Assembly: GCA_028571685.1 (NCBI GenBank)
Contig: CM053144.1
Coordinates: forward strand, 101,338,171-101,402,170
From: Heterohyrax brucei
Taxonomy: Eukaryota > Chordata > Mammalia > Hyracoidea > Procaviidae
Direction: 5' to 3'
DNA length: 64,000 bases
Position 1 is the first letter of the stretch; the number at the start of each line of letters is the position of its first letter. Shown here piece by piece: positions 36,010 through 46,803 of this stretch. Under the pieces are notes generated by a model that saw only the letters and a list, made by a program, of their open reading frames with translations, searched no databases and was not told the DNA's origin. Both the position numbers and the translations under genes were made by a program.

Positions 36010-36590
36010 ACATGTCATAGCCATCTAGTTCTGCTTTAACAGAAACACCACAAATGGACGGTTTTAATTTATAAAAGTTTATTCTTACACAGCCCAACAG
36101 GCTAGACGGCCAAACTCGGGGTGTCTGCACTAGGAGAAAGCATTCCCTCTTTGTTGCCTCTGGGGGAATGTCCTTGTGTTGCATCAGTCTTTCTTCAGTC
36201 AGGGAAAATCTTGGTGCGGGAACCTCAGGTCCAAAGGAGGTACTCTGCTCTCAGTGCTGCTTTCTTTGTGGCATAAGCTCTCTATTCTCTGCTTGCTTCC
36301 CTTTCTTTTTTATGTCTTATAAAGTAAAACAATAAAAGGTAGTGGAAGTCACACACCAGGGAAACTTCCTTTACACTGAAACAGGGAGGTGACCTTAGGA
36401 AGGATGCTACAGTCCCACCCTAATCCTCTTTAACATAGTCCAGTCTGTTAACTACAAGCAGAGATTAAGATTTACAGCATAGGAAAATCAGAAAAATGGA
36501 AGACAATCACAAAAAAACTTGTAATCAAGGCCTAGTTGAATTGTTACACACAGTTTTGGGAGCACACAATCTAATCCATGACACATGTGT
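36010..36590 (-). mobile_element. ERVL/MaLR-type LTR inside Tigger1
   Basis: Reversed LTR: 'ttctgctttaacagaaacac' (reversed 3' terminus), 'gtttattcttacacagccca', 'ggggtgtctgcactaggaga', to 'gcacacaatctaatccatga' (reversed 5' terminus). The Tigger1 text stops near 35,905 and resumes near 36,795. About 100 bp on the left and 200 bp on the right are neither Tigger1 nor this LTR as far as I can see. Confidence 0.72.
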
Positions 36591-37376
36591 ATGAGCCTGA
36601 GTGAGCACACCAGCCCAGGAGCAAGGACAAGAGGGTAGGAAAGGACAGGAAAGCTGGACAAACACAAACGGAGAACCCAGGGCTGAGAAGCCCTGGCATG
36701 CTGTGGGGTTGGGAACTAATGTCACAAAGCAATATGTGTATTAATTGTTTAATGAGAAACTAATTTGCTCTGCAAATCTTAAAGTACTTTTTTTTTCCCC
36801 AAAGCAGAATTTTTTCTTTGAATTTACAACTTGGGTAATAACCATTTGGTGCAAGAGGCATGTTTTGGCCTCTCTTAGCTTTTGACATACTTTTCACATT
36901 AAGCTTGATCATTTCTAGCTTTTGATTTGAAGTGACAGATGTGAGACTCTTCCTTTTACCTGAACACTCAGAAGACACTGGAGGATTATTAATTGGCTTA
37001 AGTTTAATATTGTTGTATCTCAGGGAATAGGGAGACCTGAGAAGAGGGAAAGAGAGATAGTGGAATGGCCACACTGTAGAACAGTCAGAATGTATACAGC
37101 ATTTATCAATTCAATTCACCATGTTACATAAGAGTAGGTCATGGTGCCCCAAAACAATTACATCAAAGATCATTGCTCACAGATGAGTGTAAGAAATAGA
37201 ATAAAAATAGAAATTTTGAAATATTGTTGAGAATTAACAAAGTGATACAGCGAGATGAAGCAAGCACGTGCTGCTGGAATATGGCCCCCATAGACTTTCA
37301 ATGCTAGAGCAGCCACAAACCTTCAGTTTGTAAAAACTGCAGTATCTGCAAAGCATGATAAAATGAGGTATACTTG

Positions 37377-39210
37377 TGTTGGTTTTTATTCACGTGGAAC
37401 AAAAAAGAAAGAAGGAAACCTAAGAATCAGAGAAGGAATTGGACTAAGGACTCGATATAAATCACTCTCTTATCTACCTTATCTACCAAGAACTTAAGAG
37501 TGCTGGTTGCCAGTACTGAAAACTCTGATCATAAACATGCTGAAGAAGTCCTGATAAACACAGAAAAAATATGGAACAGAACTTGAAATTCTTAATGAAT
37601 CCAGATTTACTGGATCTACTGATTTTGGAGGAGTGCACAAGATTATGGCCCTGTACTGTTCTTTAAACTTTGGACTGAAACTATCCCCTGAAGTGATTTG
37701 CAAACTAAGTAACTGTTTAGCACAATGGGCAAAGATTGTCACCCTTGAATACTACATTACTTTAAAAAAAGAAAAAGGAAATTATCTATATAAGACCAAA
37801 GGGTCCACAGCCATTTTTAAAGCACAGACAATAAGGTTGAGAGATTAATAGAAATAAATCAAAATTAATGGAAATAAAATAGCCAGAACAGAAATTACAA
37901 GAATGCTGATACAATGTGAAGAATTTAACCAATGACACTGATCATTATGTCTAGAAACTGCAGGATGGGAGTGGGTTTCACTGTGTGTATTTTCACTAAA
38001 AATAAAGTAAAAACATATTTTCTGAGGAGATCTCTCCAGGAAGTCATACATTTCACATTTGAGGTCTTCTCAAATTCACACATTTCAAAAATTCATGACA
38101 GTACTAAAAAAGAGTATTTTACTATGTCATAGGAAATCATTCAAGGACCTAAACTGCTTAAATTAAAAGTATTATAAATCCAATAAATACACATAACTTT
38201 GGAAATTCCCTAGGCAATATAGTACAGGGGATTTACTTGTAGGAAGAATTCTCAGGGATGTCTTCTAAAAGTCTCTTTTTGGAGTCAATTTTAACATTTT
38301 GCCATTACACAGATCAGGAAAGTTACCTAATAGGTAGGACTGCATTGTTGTTATGGGCGTTCAAGGAGAAGTCTCTTATAAAAAGACTACTATAATATGC
38401 AGCTGAGGACTTCAGCCATACAGTCAATAGAGCACTGATAATATAGGCTTGAAGGAAGTGAGAAATCAATTTTGACAAACCAAATCTTGCTCAGGCTGAG
38501 TTACCACAAATTGCTTCTCTTCCAACAGGATGCCAGAGGTAGACTGCAGTGTTTCTGAAAGAAGTTGCCCCATAAAAGCATATACCACTTAAAACATCTT
38601 CCACTAAAGACCAGAAAGTGTTGCAATCCCACTTGGTAACAGCTACTTGTGATTTTTCACATAATGATAAAATTCAGGATCTAAGATGTATATTTATGAG
38701 TGCCAGGGTGAAATGCCTTAGTATTTCTTCAACATTCACATAGGGACCATGGATGCAAGAAAGAAGTCAAAAGTCTTTGTAAGTAATAATAATACTTCAC
38801 TAAGTTGTTAGACCACCATGGTTGATGTGGCTAAAAATGCTGTGTGATGAATGTAAGAAGAAATTTTCATGGAGACGCATTCACTTACCTTTTCAAGTTA
38901 GACTTTACAAAAATTGCATGACAGAATGCTTGCATTAGTCTGAGTAAATTCCCTAAGACTAGATGAACTATGAAATTTTTTTCAATAGATTTCCTAAATT
39001 ATTTCAGCACTTAGCACAGTCATACATACAAAGCATCTGATAAATTACCTTTTCATGAATTGTAATCTTTAAGTAAACCAGTGTAATTCCAGCAAATAAA
39101 TTTATTCAACTGAAAGTTGAACATTATCTTTTCATTTATTGGGGGGGGGGAAACTGAGAAGTCATTCAAGTATTTAATCATGGCATCTTTGAACCAATCA
39201 CAACAAAAAG
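37377..39210. other. Unassigned DNA, few repeats
   Basis: No gene recognised and no repeat family I can name. A 10-bp G-run lies near 39,141. The 71-codon frame at 37,633-37,848 has no domain. Confidence 0.4.
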
Positions 39211-39214
39211 CAGA

Positions 39215-39322
39215 TTAACAAAACCCAAACCACACTCACTGCTCTCAAGCAGCTGATAAATTCCAGACGCTATTGTTTTGGTTAGCTGCCTGAGCCGGTA
39301 ACCAGTATACCACTAGGGCTCT
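39215..39322 (-). mobile_element. AfroSINE, degraded copy
   Basis: Reversed and shortened: 'acaaaacccaaaccacactc' (tail), 'gttttggttagctgcctgag', 'accagtataccactagggct' (A-box end). The middle third is missing. Confidence 0.55.
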
Positions 39323-39395
39323 AAATGAGTTCAAATCAAAAGAACAGGAGTGTGTTAAGAAGTCGAGTTGACAGCTACGAGGTTTAAGGCAGACT

Positions 39396-39556
39396 GAAAA
39401 CCAAACCCATTGCCGTGGAGTCAATTCTGACTCATGGTGACCCAATGGGACAGAGTAGGACTGCCTCATAGAGTTTCCAAGGAGCACCTGGTGGATTCAA
39501 ATTGTCAGCCTTTTGATTAGCAGCCGTAGCTCTTAACCACTGTACCAATAGGGTTT
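39396..39556 (-). mobile_element. AfroSINE (short form)
   Basis: Reversed copy: 'aaccaaacccattgccgtgg', 'aattctgactcatggtgacc', 'gattcaaattgtcagccttt', 'ctcttaaccactgtaccaat'. A direct repeat GCAGACT at 39,389-39,395 and 39,557-39,563 fits a target duplication. Confidence 0.88.
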
Positions 39557-39565
39557 GCAGACTCA

Positions 39566-39727
39566 CTTGCACACCCATTACCATCAAGTTGATCCCAACC
39601 TATAGTGACCCTATAGGACAGAGAAGAACTGGTACACAGGGTTTCCAAGTAGGGTCTGATGGATTTGAACTGCTAACTTTTTGTTTAACAGCCATAGTTC
39701 TTAACCACGACATCACCAATATTTCCC
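39566..39727 (-). mobile_element. AfroSINE (short form)
   Basis: Reversed copy 10 bp after the previous one: 'cacccattaccatcaagttg', 'gaccctataggacagagaag', 'gatttgaactgctaactttt', 'ttcttaaccacgacatcacc'. It is the third AfroSINE of the same orientation within about 510 bp. Confidence 0.87.
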
Positions 39728-40575
39728 AGACAAGTTCAACTCTAATAATAGGTAAGACTTCACAGAGTCTACACGGGGATGTGAACAAAGCACTCGAGAA
39801 ACAGCAGACTGAAAGTTTTATGATGTCCTGGAATTAGTTCAGAGAGCATTGGTTTCCATATTGAGTGGCACTTTCCATATACAATTTCAGATTTAAACAT
39901 GACAGTATACAGTTTTGGTCAAGAGTGCACATTGATTCTGCAAGATTCTCCTCAGGGAATGATTTTACACATGTTGTAGACATTTTTTTCCCCCAGACTA
40001 ACTTGAAGTTTTCCTGATTTCACCTCAGATGCTTGCTGCTCTGGAGTTCTGTGCCTATTCTTTGTAACTTTGGATTTCCAGGCAGTATTTGCTCTGACAG
40101 CAGGTCTAGATTTACTTCCTTTGGTTGGAATCTGGCTGCACATGTCTCCTATTCTCACCATGCCTCATCAGCCCCAAGAAAATGCTCATACTAAAAGAAT
40201 GGAGCAGCATGTTCTGTGTGTGTGTTCAGCCAGAAAGTGACTTTGTCAGATTTATCATTTCCTAAAACAGCACTCCATGTTCACCGCTGGGAGTCATCCC
40301 TACTGATTAACCAGAGAGGTAATAGATCTTGGCTTGTACCTCCAATTGTAATTACACGGCAGACAAAAATAGATTCCAGCTGCTGGCCAGTCTGTTTTAC
40401 TCATACAACTCTGTCGAACGGTTTTCCTCGCTGGCATTACCTTGCATCAGTTCTCCTCTTGTACTCTGAATTTCTGTCCAGAGAAGCCCACTCAAAGGCA
40501 TTATAACGGTTCGAGCATTCCAAAGTTTACTAAAGATGCCAGAGAAGAACTAAAACAGCTCCCTATTGTACATCC
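39728..40575. other. Unassigned DNA
   Basis: No recognised gene. The open frames at 40,161-39,952 (minus, 69 codons) and 40,216-40,506 (plus, 96 codons) have no known domain and no supporting signals. Confidence 0.4.
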
Positions 40576-40576
40576 T

Positions 40577-40740
40577 GGAAACCCTGGTAGTGTAGTGGTG
40601 AAGTGACACGGCTGCTAACCAAAATGTTGGCAGTTCAAATCCTCCAGGTGCTCCCTGGAAACTCTATGGGGTAGTTCACTACGACTCGGCATTGACTCAA
40701 CGGCACTGGGTTTGTGTGTTTGTTTGTTTGTTTGTTTTTA
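40577..40740 (+). mobile_element. AfroSINE with (TTTG)n tail
   Basis: 'gaaaccctggtagtgtagtg' (A box), 'ttggcagttcaaatcctcca' (B box), 'ctccctggaaactctatggg', 'cactacgactcggcattgac', then a tail of about four TTTG units (40,721-40,738). A stretch is deleted between 'ggggtagttc' and 'actacgactc', where other copies read 'tactctgtcctatagggt'. Confidence 0.88.
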
Positions 40741-42940
40741 TAGTCTATCTCATTAGCAAACCCTCAAATCTCCCTCACCTCCAACGGTTTCACCCCTCTA
40801 GCTGCCCTCTTCTCAAATTTGCCAAACAATTCAGCTATGCTTCTAAACCCTTATATTATACTCATCTCCATATGGAGCAATCAAACTACTACTACTAAAT
40901 AATTATAATAATCCCTAAAAGGAACAAAAGTCAACAGAAAGTAAAAAGAATAACAGCTTCATTAACATTTCTAGGAAGAAAACAACCTGAGTTGTACCCA
41001 GGCATCCCTTTAATGTGGTCCCACTCACTCTAATAACATGTTGAAACACTTAACCCCAAACCTACCAGGATTTTCCCAAGTATTCTTTCAGAGAAATGCA
41101 GCAGTCTTTTCCATATTTTTTTTTCCTGTAGGAACTAGGCACCTGGGCCTGCATGAATTCCTTACTCAGTAGTTGAGAGGTAGAGGCCTATGCCTTAAAG
41201 TTCCAGAAAGCTGATGAACAAGTAGTCAAACTGTGAAAATATTTCCCTGCAGGAGATGGGTTACTCAATAAACAAGACAAGTACGTGCCTACCTGTGCAT
41301 ACTTACTGATCTGCAGTGAACCATTTCACCCGTGTTTCATCACTGCTTTGATGTGAAAATCCTGTGAAATTGTGCACTACTGATTATTAGTAAGTAAACA
41401 CAATTACAGTTGTACACACTTTACTTACTGTAAGGCCACATATACCTTGCTTCCTGGTGAAAAGTGTTACCCAACGGAAATGAAGAAGTGGACCACTGGG
41501 ATCTCTTTTCCCAAAGTCATATGGATCTAGACCTTATGAGAGTCCCAATAAAGAGGGAAGAAAACTTACCTCTTTGATGAGTAACTACTGATATAATCTC
41601 AAATGATATCAAATAAGTGTTTAAAGGGTTTTAATCTAAATTGTACTAGGAATGGGAGTGGGCAGGACTCAGGAAAATTTTAGACACTGAGGTGCTACAC
41701 TTCTGTTTGTTTTGCAGTCCTGATACTGATTTGCTCTTGGTTTCAATAGCTGTGTTTCTGATATGACTAGTCAAAATAATAATCACTTCAGTGAAGGAAT
41801 TATATTGAAATCTATTTATTCCCTGCCTGTTTAGTGCTAAATCAACATGGAAAGGTATAACATTTACTATTTGGACATTTCACACCTGAAAAAAATATTC
41901 TTGATTGGGAAGCTTCGTTGGACTTAATGACTGGCATGTAGCCCACCAAAGGCAAGCATATTTGCTTCAGCTGAGAAAATAGGGACAGCTCTGCTTCTGC
42001 AGAAATTGTGAGATACACATGAACACAATTATACAGTATTTAGAAATATTTAAAGGTCTGTCAAATAGGAATGGCATTTCAAATGCAAAGGTTTTGAAAA
42101 TAAGTATAAAATCTCTGGCCTCTTCATCAGCTCACACATAAAATCTGAAATAAAAATATTCTTTTACGTAAGTCTAATAGACTTGCGACAGTAACAAAAG
42201 ACCATGAAGATACTGTTAATTAGTTAAGAGTTATTGGAATGACGTAGGAACTGTAAATGTAGACAAGCGAGTTCGTCTTTTAGCACTATGACTCATCTTG
42301 ATGGCAATCGCTTTTGCAGGACTTTTACACTTTCCCCAGTAGCCCTGGTGACAGAGTGGTTTCCCTAGCCTTTATTTTATTAGCAGGAAGGAAACAAATT
42401 TATCAGTAGGAAGCACAAAAAGGTAGCTCCATTAACACTGACTTCTTTGGGGAATTCTGCCTTGAAATACAAATGACTCTTGATTAAGAAGTGAGCAGAA
42501 AACACAACACTGAGTCCTGTGATGGGCTTTAACTCCCAGCCCAGCCCCACCTGACAGCTCAGGACCTTAAATGAATTCAGTCTAGTTTAAGTCATTCCTA
42601 CCAAGTGCTTATCTTCCCTTATGGGGGAATAAAAATCTCAAGTACTTAATTACCATTTTATAATGAATCCTAAATTGGCAAAACCAACTAATCGTAAACT
42701 CTGTAACTAAAGGAATAATACAGAGAGTAAGAAAAAAAGTTTATCTTGTCTTAGAGTATGAAAACTTTCCATATAAAGGAAAAAAAAAGAGCATATGCTT
42801 TTAAAATCTTCTTAGTCATGCATTATGTTTCGGAGAGACATAGGTCAACATCAAGAATATCCTAGTGGATCTTGAGAAGATCAAATCTTCAGATTCAACA
42901 GTGGTATCTGTATGAACCTAAAACCTGAATTAATAAGCTA
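40741..42940. other. Unassigned DNA, few repeats
   Basis: The longest stretch without a clear transposon. The only trace is a 24-bp AfroSINE-like head at 42,339-42,362 ('gccctggtgacagagtggtt'). AT-rich blocks around 42,000-42,130 look of uniform composition. No exon can be argued from the sequence. Confidence 0.4.
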
Positions 42941-42943
42941 GCT

Positions 42944-43007
42944 ATGAAATACTTCCATGAGTCGGATCCATCTCGACGGCACTTGGCTTGGCTGGCATGA
43001 AATACTT
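42944..43007 (+). mobile_element. CTTGG-tailed AfroSINE micro-insertion with 11-bp target duplication
   Basis: The 42-bp insert at 42,955-42,996 reads CCATGAGTCGGATCCATCTC, then GACGGCA, then CTTGGCTTGG and CTGGC. Its first 27 bp are the 3' end of the AfroSINE (normally 'atgagtcggaatcgactcgacggca'). Identical 11-mers ATGAAATACTT flank it at 42,944-42,954 and 42,997-43,007. This copy links the CTTGG tail to the SINE and gives the key to the shorter ones. Confidence 0.88.
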
Positions 43008-44088
43008 ATTTGAATGTAATAGATGCCTTATAGTAAGATTTGCAATGTTTTGAGATTAATGATACCACATGCAGTTCCAGTTTTTCATAGAAGTAGAGTC
43101 TTAGTACCACTTTTAAAAAAATTTTTCTCAGCGTGCTCTTCCTAGGTTACACCAGGTTTTGTTTCTCTATACTCTCTTTGTTCAAAGCTCATTCAAGTTG
43201 GCTAATATATATTATGTATCTACTGTCTCAGTGAATCAGTATTTAGAATGAGGCAACCAGAAAGCAGTTTAACTTCTGCAGGCGGGGTTCATATTTAGGT
43301 TTACAAAGTTACAGATTATATTAGTTCCGAACCAAGCTACCTTTCTGAACACTTTACTCAAAAGATAACAAGATCAAATAAACTCCTTCTTAAAATACAC
43401 AAGAGGTTCTTTCAAAAATAATGATTTCCTTTAGCTATTTCATTTTGTCATAATTTGGTTTTGAATGCTTGGCTTGGTAATAAAGTACCATCATCAACTT
43501 TACAAGATGCAAAACAAAGATTGTTCTTTGCCAGGGTCTCACATAACTGGACTCAGTCCCTAGCATATTTCCTGGCTATACTTCCTAAGGCATAAGTTCT
43601 CATTGTGAATGAACTGAAATGCAGACTAAATGCAAATGAGATTCTTCCTGTAAATGAGAGTATTGTACAGGGATTCACTTCTGGTAACATTTTCCATTCA
43701 GAATTTAATTGCTAGAGAGCTTTTCTCTTCTCTGCCAAAAATTCTATCATCTTTCCTTCTTGTGCTCTTCTGGATAATAAAGCATATAAGCCTGCTAGCA
43801 CATAGAGTATAAACAATGCTAAACTGAACTTTAAAAGACAGTCTATATGAAAAATAATTTGCATCTGTATTTTATTTTTAATTCATCTGCTTCCTTATGT
43901 AATAAATCAACAGACTGTCAGAGAAAATGTTTCAGAATTATACTTGACGCCAAAGCCAAAGAGAATAAAGAATGAGTCTTAAAATATCTTCACTTTTTGA
44001 AACAGGATTGCAATTGAAAGAACAATAACACATTCAGCAACAACCTGATCAAGATATTATACTAGCAAAATTAAATTGTGAGTATTCC
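43008..44088. other. Unassigned DNA
   Basis: No gene. A lone 'gcttggcttgg' at about 43,467-43,477 has no flanking duplication and was not counted as a micro-insertion. Confidence 0.4.
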
Positions 44089-44089
44089 T

Positions 44090-44295
44090 TGTGGTATAGA
44101 GATGTCTAAGAGGCATCTCAAACTTTCCATGACCAAAGTAAAAGAATCTGTTCTGACCCCACTCCCCAAAACTTTCTCTTCCAGAATATTCAGCTTCTCA
44201 GTTAACAGCAAATCCACACCTCCATTTGGACTCTTTTTTTCACACATCCGATCCAGGCCATCAACAAATTTTATTGTGCATACCTAGGGAACACA
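44090..44295 (+). mobile_element. L2 ORF2 fragment
   Basis: L2 blocks in order: 'gatgtctaagaggcatctca', 'aactttccatgaccaaagta', 'cttctcagttaacagcaaat', 'acacatccgatccaggccat'. The frame 44,078-44,287 is the decayed LINE frame, not a gene. Confidence 0.6.
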
Positions 44296-45421
44296 GCAGG
44301 TTATAGCCACAGCAGATCACACTCCTGATGACTAGGATCCAGGCATTCTGTAGCACTGCCATCTTCCACATGTGACTGTCAAGGTTGCCAAGGAAGGACA
44401 GATTGAACATGGGATGATTATACAAGGTTACATCCAGGAAGAGTCACACACCAGAAAGTGGTGTGCATCACTTTCCCCGTATTCCATTTGACCAAAACAG
44501 TCATGTGAATCAAGCATAGCTACCTGAGGAATATGCCTAGGAAGAGAAAAATCAAACAGGATTTGTTGAGCACACAGCATGGGCTCCCAAGTGAAAGAAT
44601 ATTCCCAAAACATTGAATTCATATATTTGACTTCTTTGACATGAAATTTTCTGTCATCGTTTCTGAAAACTGTAAACAAGTCTCTGAAGTAAGAAACGAG
44701 GAGGCAAATGATACAGTTGGGAAGAACAGGAACGGATTCCGGTGCTTCTCACATTTTGTATTAGCTGTTGTTACAGAATCTTTTGGAGAAGTAATTTTTT
44801 GAATCCAAATTTTATTTAGAATTTGCCTCATCCCAATTAAAGAAAGAAGACCATTGGAAAATTGGAATTTTGTTTCCTTTTTGTTCTAAGTCACCTCTAC
44901 ATGAGCAATTTTGTCCACATCAAAATATTCCCCAAGTAGCCATTCTAACTTCTAGTCTTTATGTGAAATTGTCTTTGGTGAAATTGTTCCAGCCAGAAAG
45001 TTATGCACAAGAGTTAGCATTACAGTGTGAAAACATAAGGAACAAGGTATTCAGTCTGGAAAAGGCACAGTTTTAGATTGAAAAGACTCCATGAGGACAT
45101 CTGTCTTTAAGACTGGTGCTCTGTTGCTGGAGTTTGGTCAAAATCCAATCATCACCTATCAGGACTAGAAAATCTCCTTATTCTAAGCATATGAAATGAA
45201 GACAAAAGCACAGCACAGGGACACAAAAACAAGAATGAAGAAGAAGTATTTATTAGATTTTGAAATGGCAACCTGGGGCAAAGTTTATCCAAAGGAAGCT
45301 GGGGGAAAAAAAAAAATCTTTTGAACATGTCAGCCTCAGGCGCCAGTTTAAAAATGGACTTACAGGCCTATCCTCCCCCAACATACTTTCCCATTTATAG
45401 ACAAATGATTTGCAAAAAAAG
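44296..45421. other. Unassigned DNA
   Basis: Nothing recognised; short overlapping frames only. Confidence 0.4.
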
Positions 45422-45560
45422 AAAAAAAAAGCCCATTGCATTTGAGTGGATTATGACTCCCAGTGATCCTAAAGGAGAGAGTAGAACTGCCCCACTGAGT
45501 TTCCAAGGAGCACCGAGTGGTTGGCCGCTGTAGCTCTTAGTCACTATGCCACCAGAATTT
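45422..45560 (-). mobile_element. AfroSINE (short form)
   Basis: Reversed copy with part of the B-box region deleted: 'gcccattgcatttgagtgga', 'gagagtagaactgccccact', 'agtttccaaggagcaccgag', 'tgtagctcttagtcactatg'. Confidence 0.82.
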
Positions 45561-46344
45561 TTGAATTAGGTAGTAGATTATACAAGCAATTTTAATTAAA
45601 ATAAAAATTAAATCTGTTCAGAAAAGCTAAATCCAATGAGGAAACTATTCCTCTGAAAACAAGAAACTTAATGCCAAATGGCTGTAACAAAATATCTGTG
45701 ATCTATTTATTTTTTTATAAAACATTGTTGCTTCCCCCTTCAAAAACAAAAACAAAACAAGCTCAATATTGCAAGGCTTCACTGAAATGCTATAGCTCAA
45801 TTCCATGTGAAGCTCCTGACCATGGGGAGGCTGGCTCCTATGGCAGGTAGATATACAAGGGTCTCAGAAATGCAATGTTACTGTGGAAATCAAGAAAAAA
45901 ATAAAAGACCAGCCCACAAACTTAGGAAGTTGCTCTGGCACTCACAGTTAGATCATGTTATTCTCCTACTGAACCTTAAAAAAAAAAAAAAATCATAGAA
46001 TACTAGCTTCAGAGAACATTACTCTGAGATCTTAATAAAATGAAATAAAAATCTCTTCATAATTTTGTCTAACAATGCACAGAAACAAGGTCTGAGCTAA
46101 CTAAAAAATGCCATATGCCTCCTGTCTTGGCCAAAATAAGCAACTACTACTTCTTTACCAACTGTTACCTTATCCTTGTTCTAGTCTGCTCCTTCTGTAT
46201 ATAAAATGTATTTAAATAATCATAAAACTTACCTTGACTTCTGACAGCATCCAATCTATAACTAAACCTTCTTAGGCCTTCCCCAAACCTTCTAATCAAA
46301 ACTCAAAGCACCAAATACATCCTTTCTAGCACCTTCTTATCAAG
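45561..46344. other. Unassigned DNA
   Basis: No gene; an A-run near 45,979-45,991. Confidence 0.4.
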
Positions 46345-46803
46345 AGTATCAGTTCAGTGCAGCTGGTATAAAAACTACCACAAACTGGGTGCAGAAAATT
46401 TATTCTCTAATAGTCCTGGAGGCGAGAAGTCCAAAATTATGGTGTCAGCAGGGCTGTAGCCCTTCTGGAGGTTCTAGGGAAGAATTCCTCACCCCTTCTA
46501 GCATCTGACAGCTGCCAGAATTCCTTGACTTATAGCTTTGCGATCACACCATCCTAATCTCTGCTTCTAGGGTCACATGAACTCATCTTGTATGTGCTTA
46601 TCTTGTCCTCTGTGTGTCTCTTACAAAGACAGTTGTCAGTGGATTTAGGGCCCACATGGTTAATCCAGGATTATCTCCTCATCTTAAGATCCTTAAATGA
46701 ACTGCATTTGCAGAGACTCATTTTCCATATAAGGCAACATTAACACATTTTAGGTATTAGATCACAGATAGATCTTTCGGGGGACACCACTAAACATGCA
46801 ACA
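46345..46803 (-). mobile_element. MaLR/MLT1-like LTR
   Basis: Reversed LTR: 'actaccacaaactgggtgca', 'aaaatttattctctaatagt', 'cctggaggcgagaagtccaa', 'ccttgacttatagctttgcg', 'tagatctttcgggggacacc'. The layout matches 11,295-11,722. It appears to be a solo LTR. Confidence 0.65.

Larger units (their letters stand above)
33865..37376 (-). mobile_element. Tigger1-like DNA transposon (pogo group), interrupted twice
   Basis: Minus-strand transposase remnants in order. 37,074-36,760 covers the start and the helix-turn-helix ('SLTSVTSNQKLEMIKLNV'). 35,900-35,455 is the middle. 34,918-34,662 carries the DDE-domain part 'NAAGDFKLKPIPILKI' and 'LFTTWFTEYFQPLVETYGSE'. 34,476-34,273 carries the acidic C-terminal part 'EIARDLELEVKPEGVTELLQ'. 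The right terminus ('aaaatgaggtatacttgtg', about 37,355-37,376) matches the reversed Tigger1 inverted repeat; the left inverted repeat is missing, so that end is truncated. Two LTRs interrupt it (34,919-35,444 and about 36,010-36,590). Tigger1 is an old eutherian family, now immobile. Confidence 0.85.

Noticed and set aside
37633..37848. 71-codon frame that reads smoothly
   Set aside because: No domain or repeat match I can defend and no supporting signal; a protein search would decide.
39952..40161. 69-codon basic minus-strand frame, considered as an exon
   Set aside because: Low complexity (K, S, R, Q), no convincing splice acceptor or donor pairing, no neighbouring exons.
43467..43477. 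GCTTGGCTTGG, considered as a fifth CTTGG micro-insertion
   Set aside because: No flanking direct repeat and only two units; may be chance.
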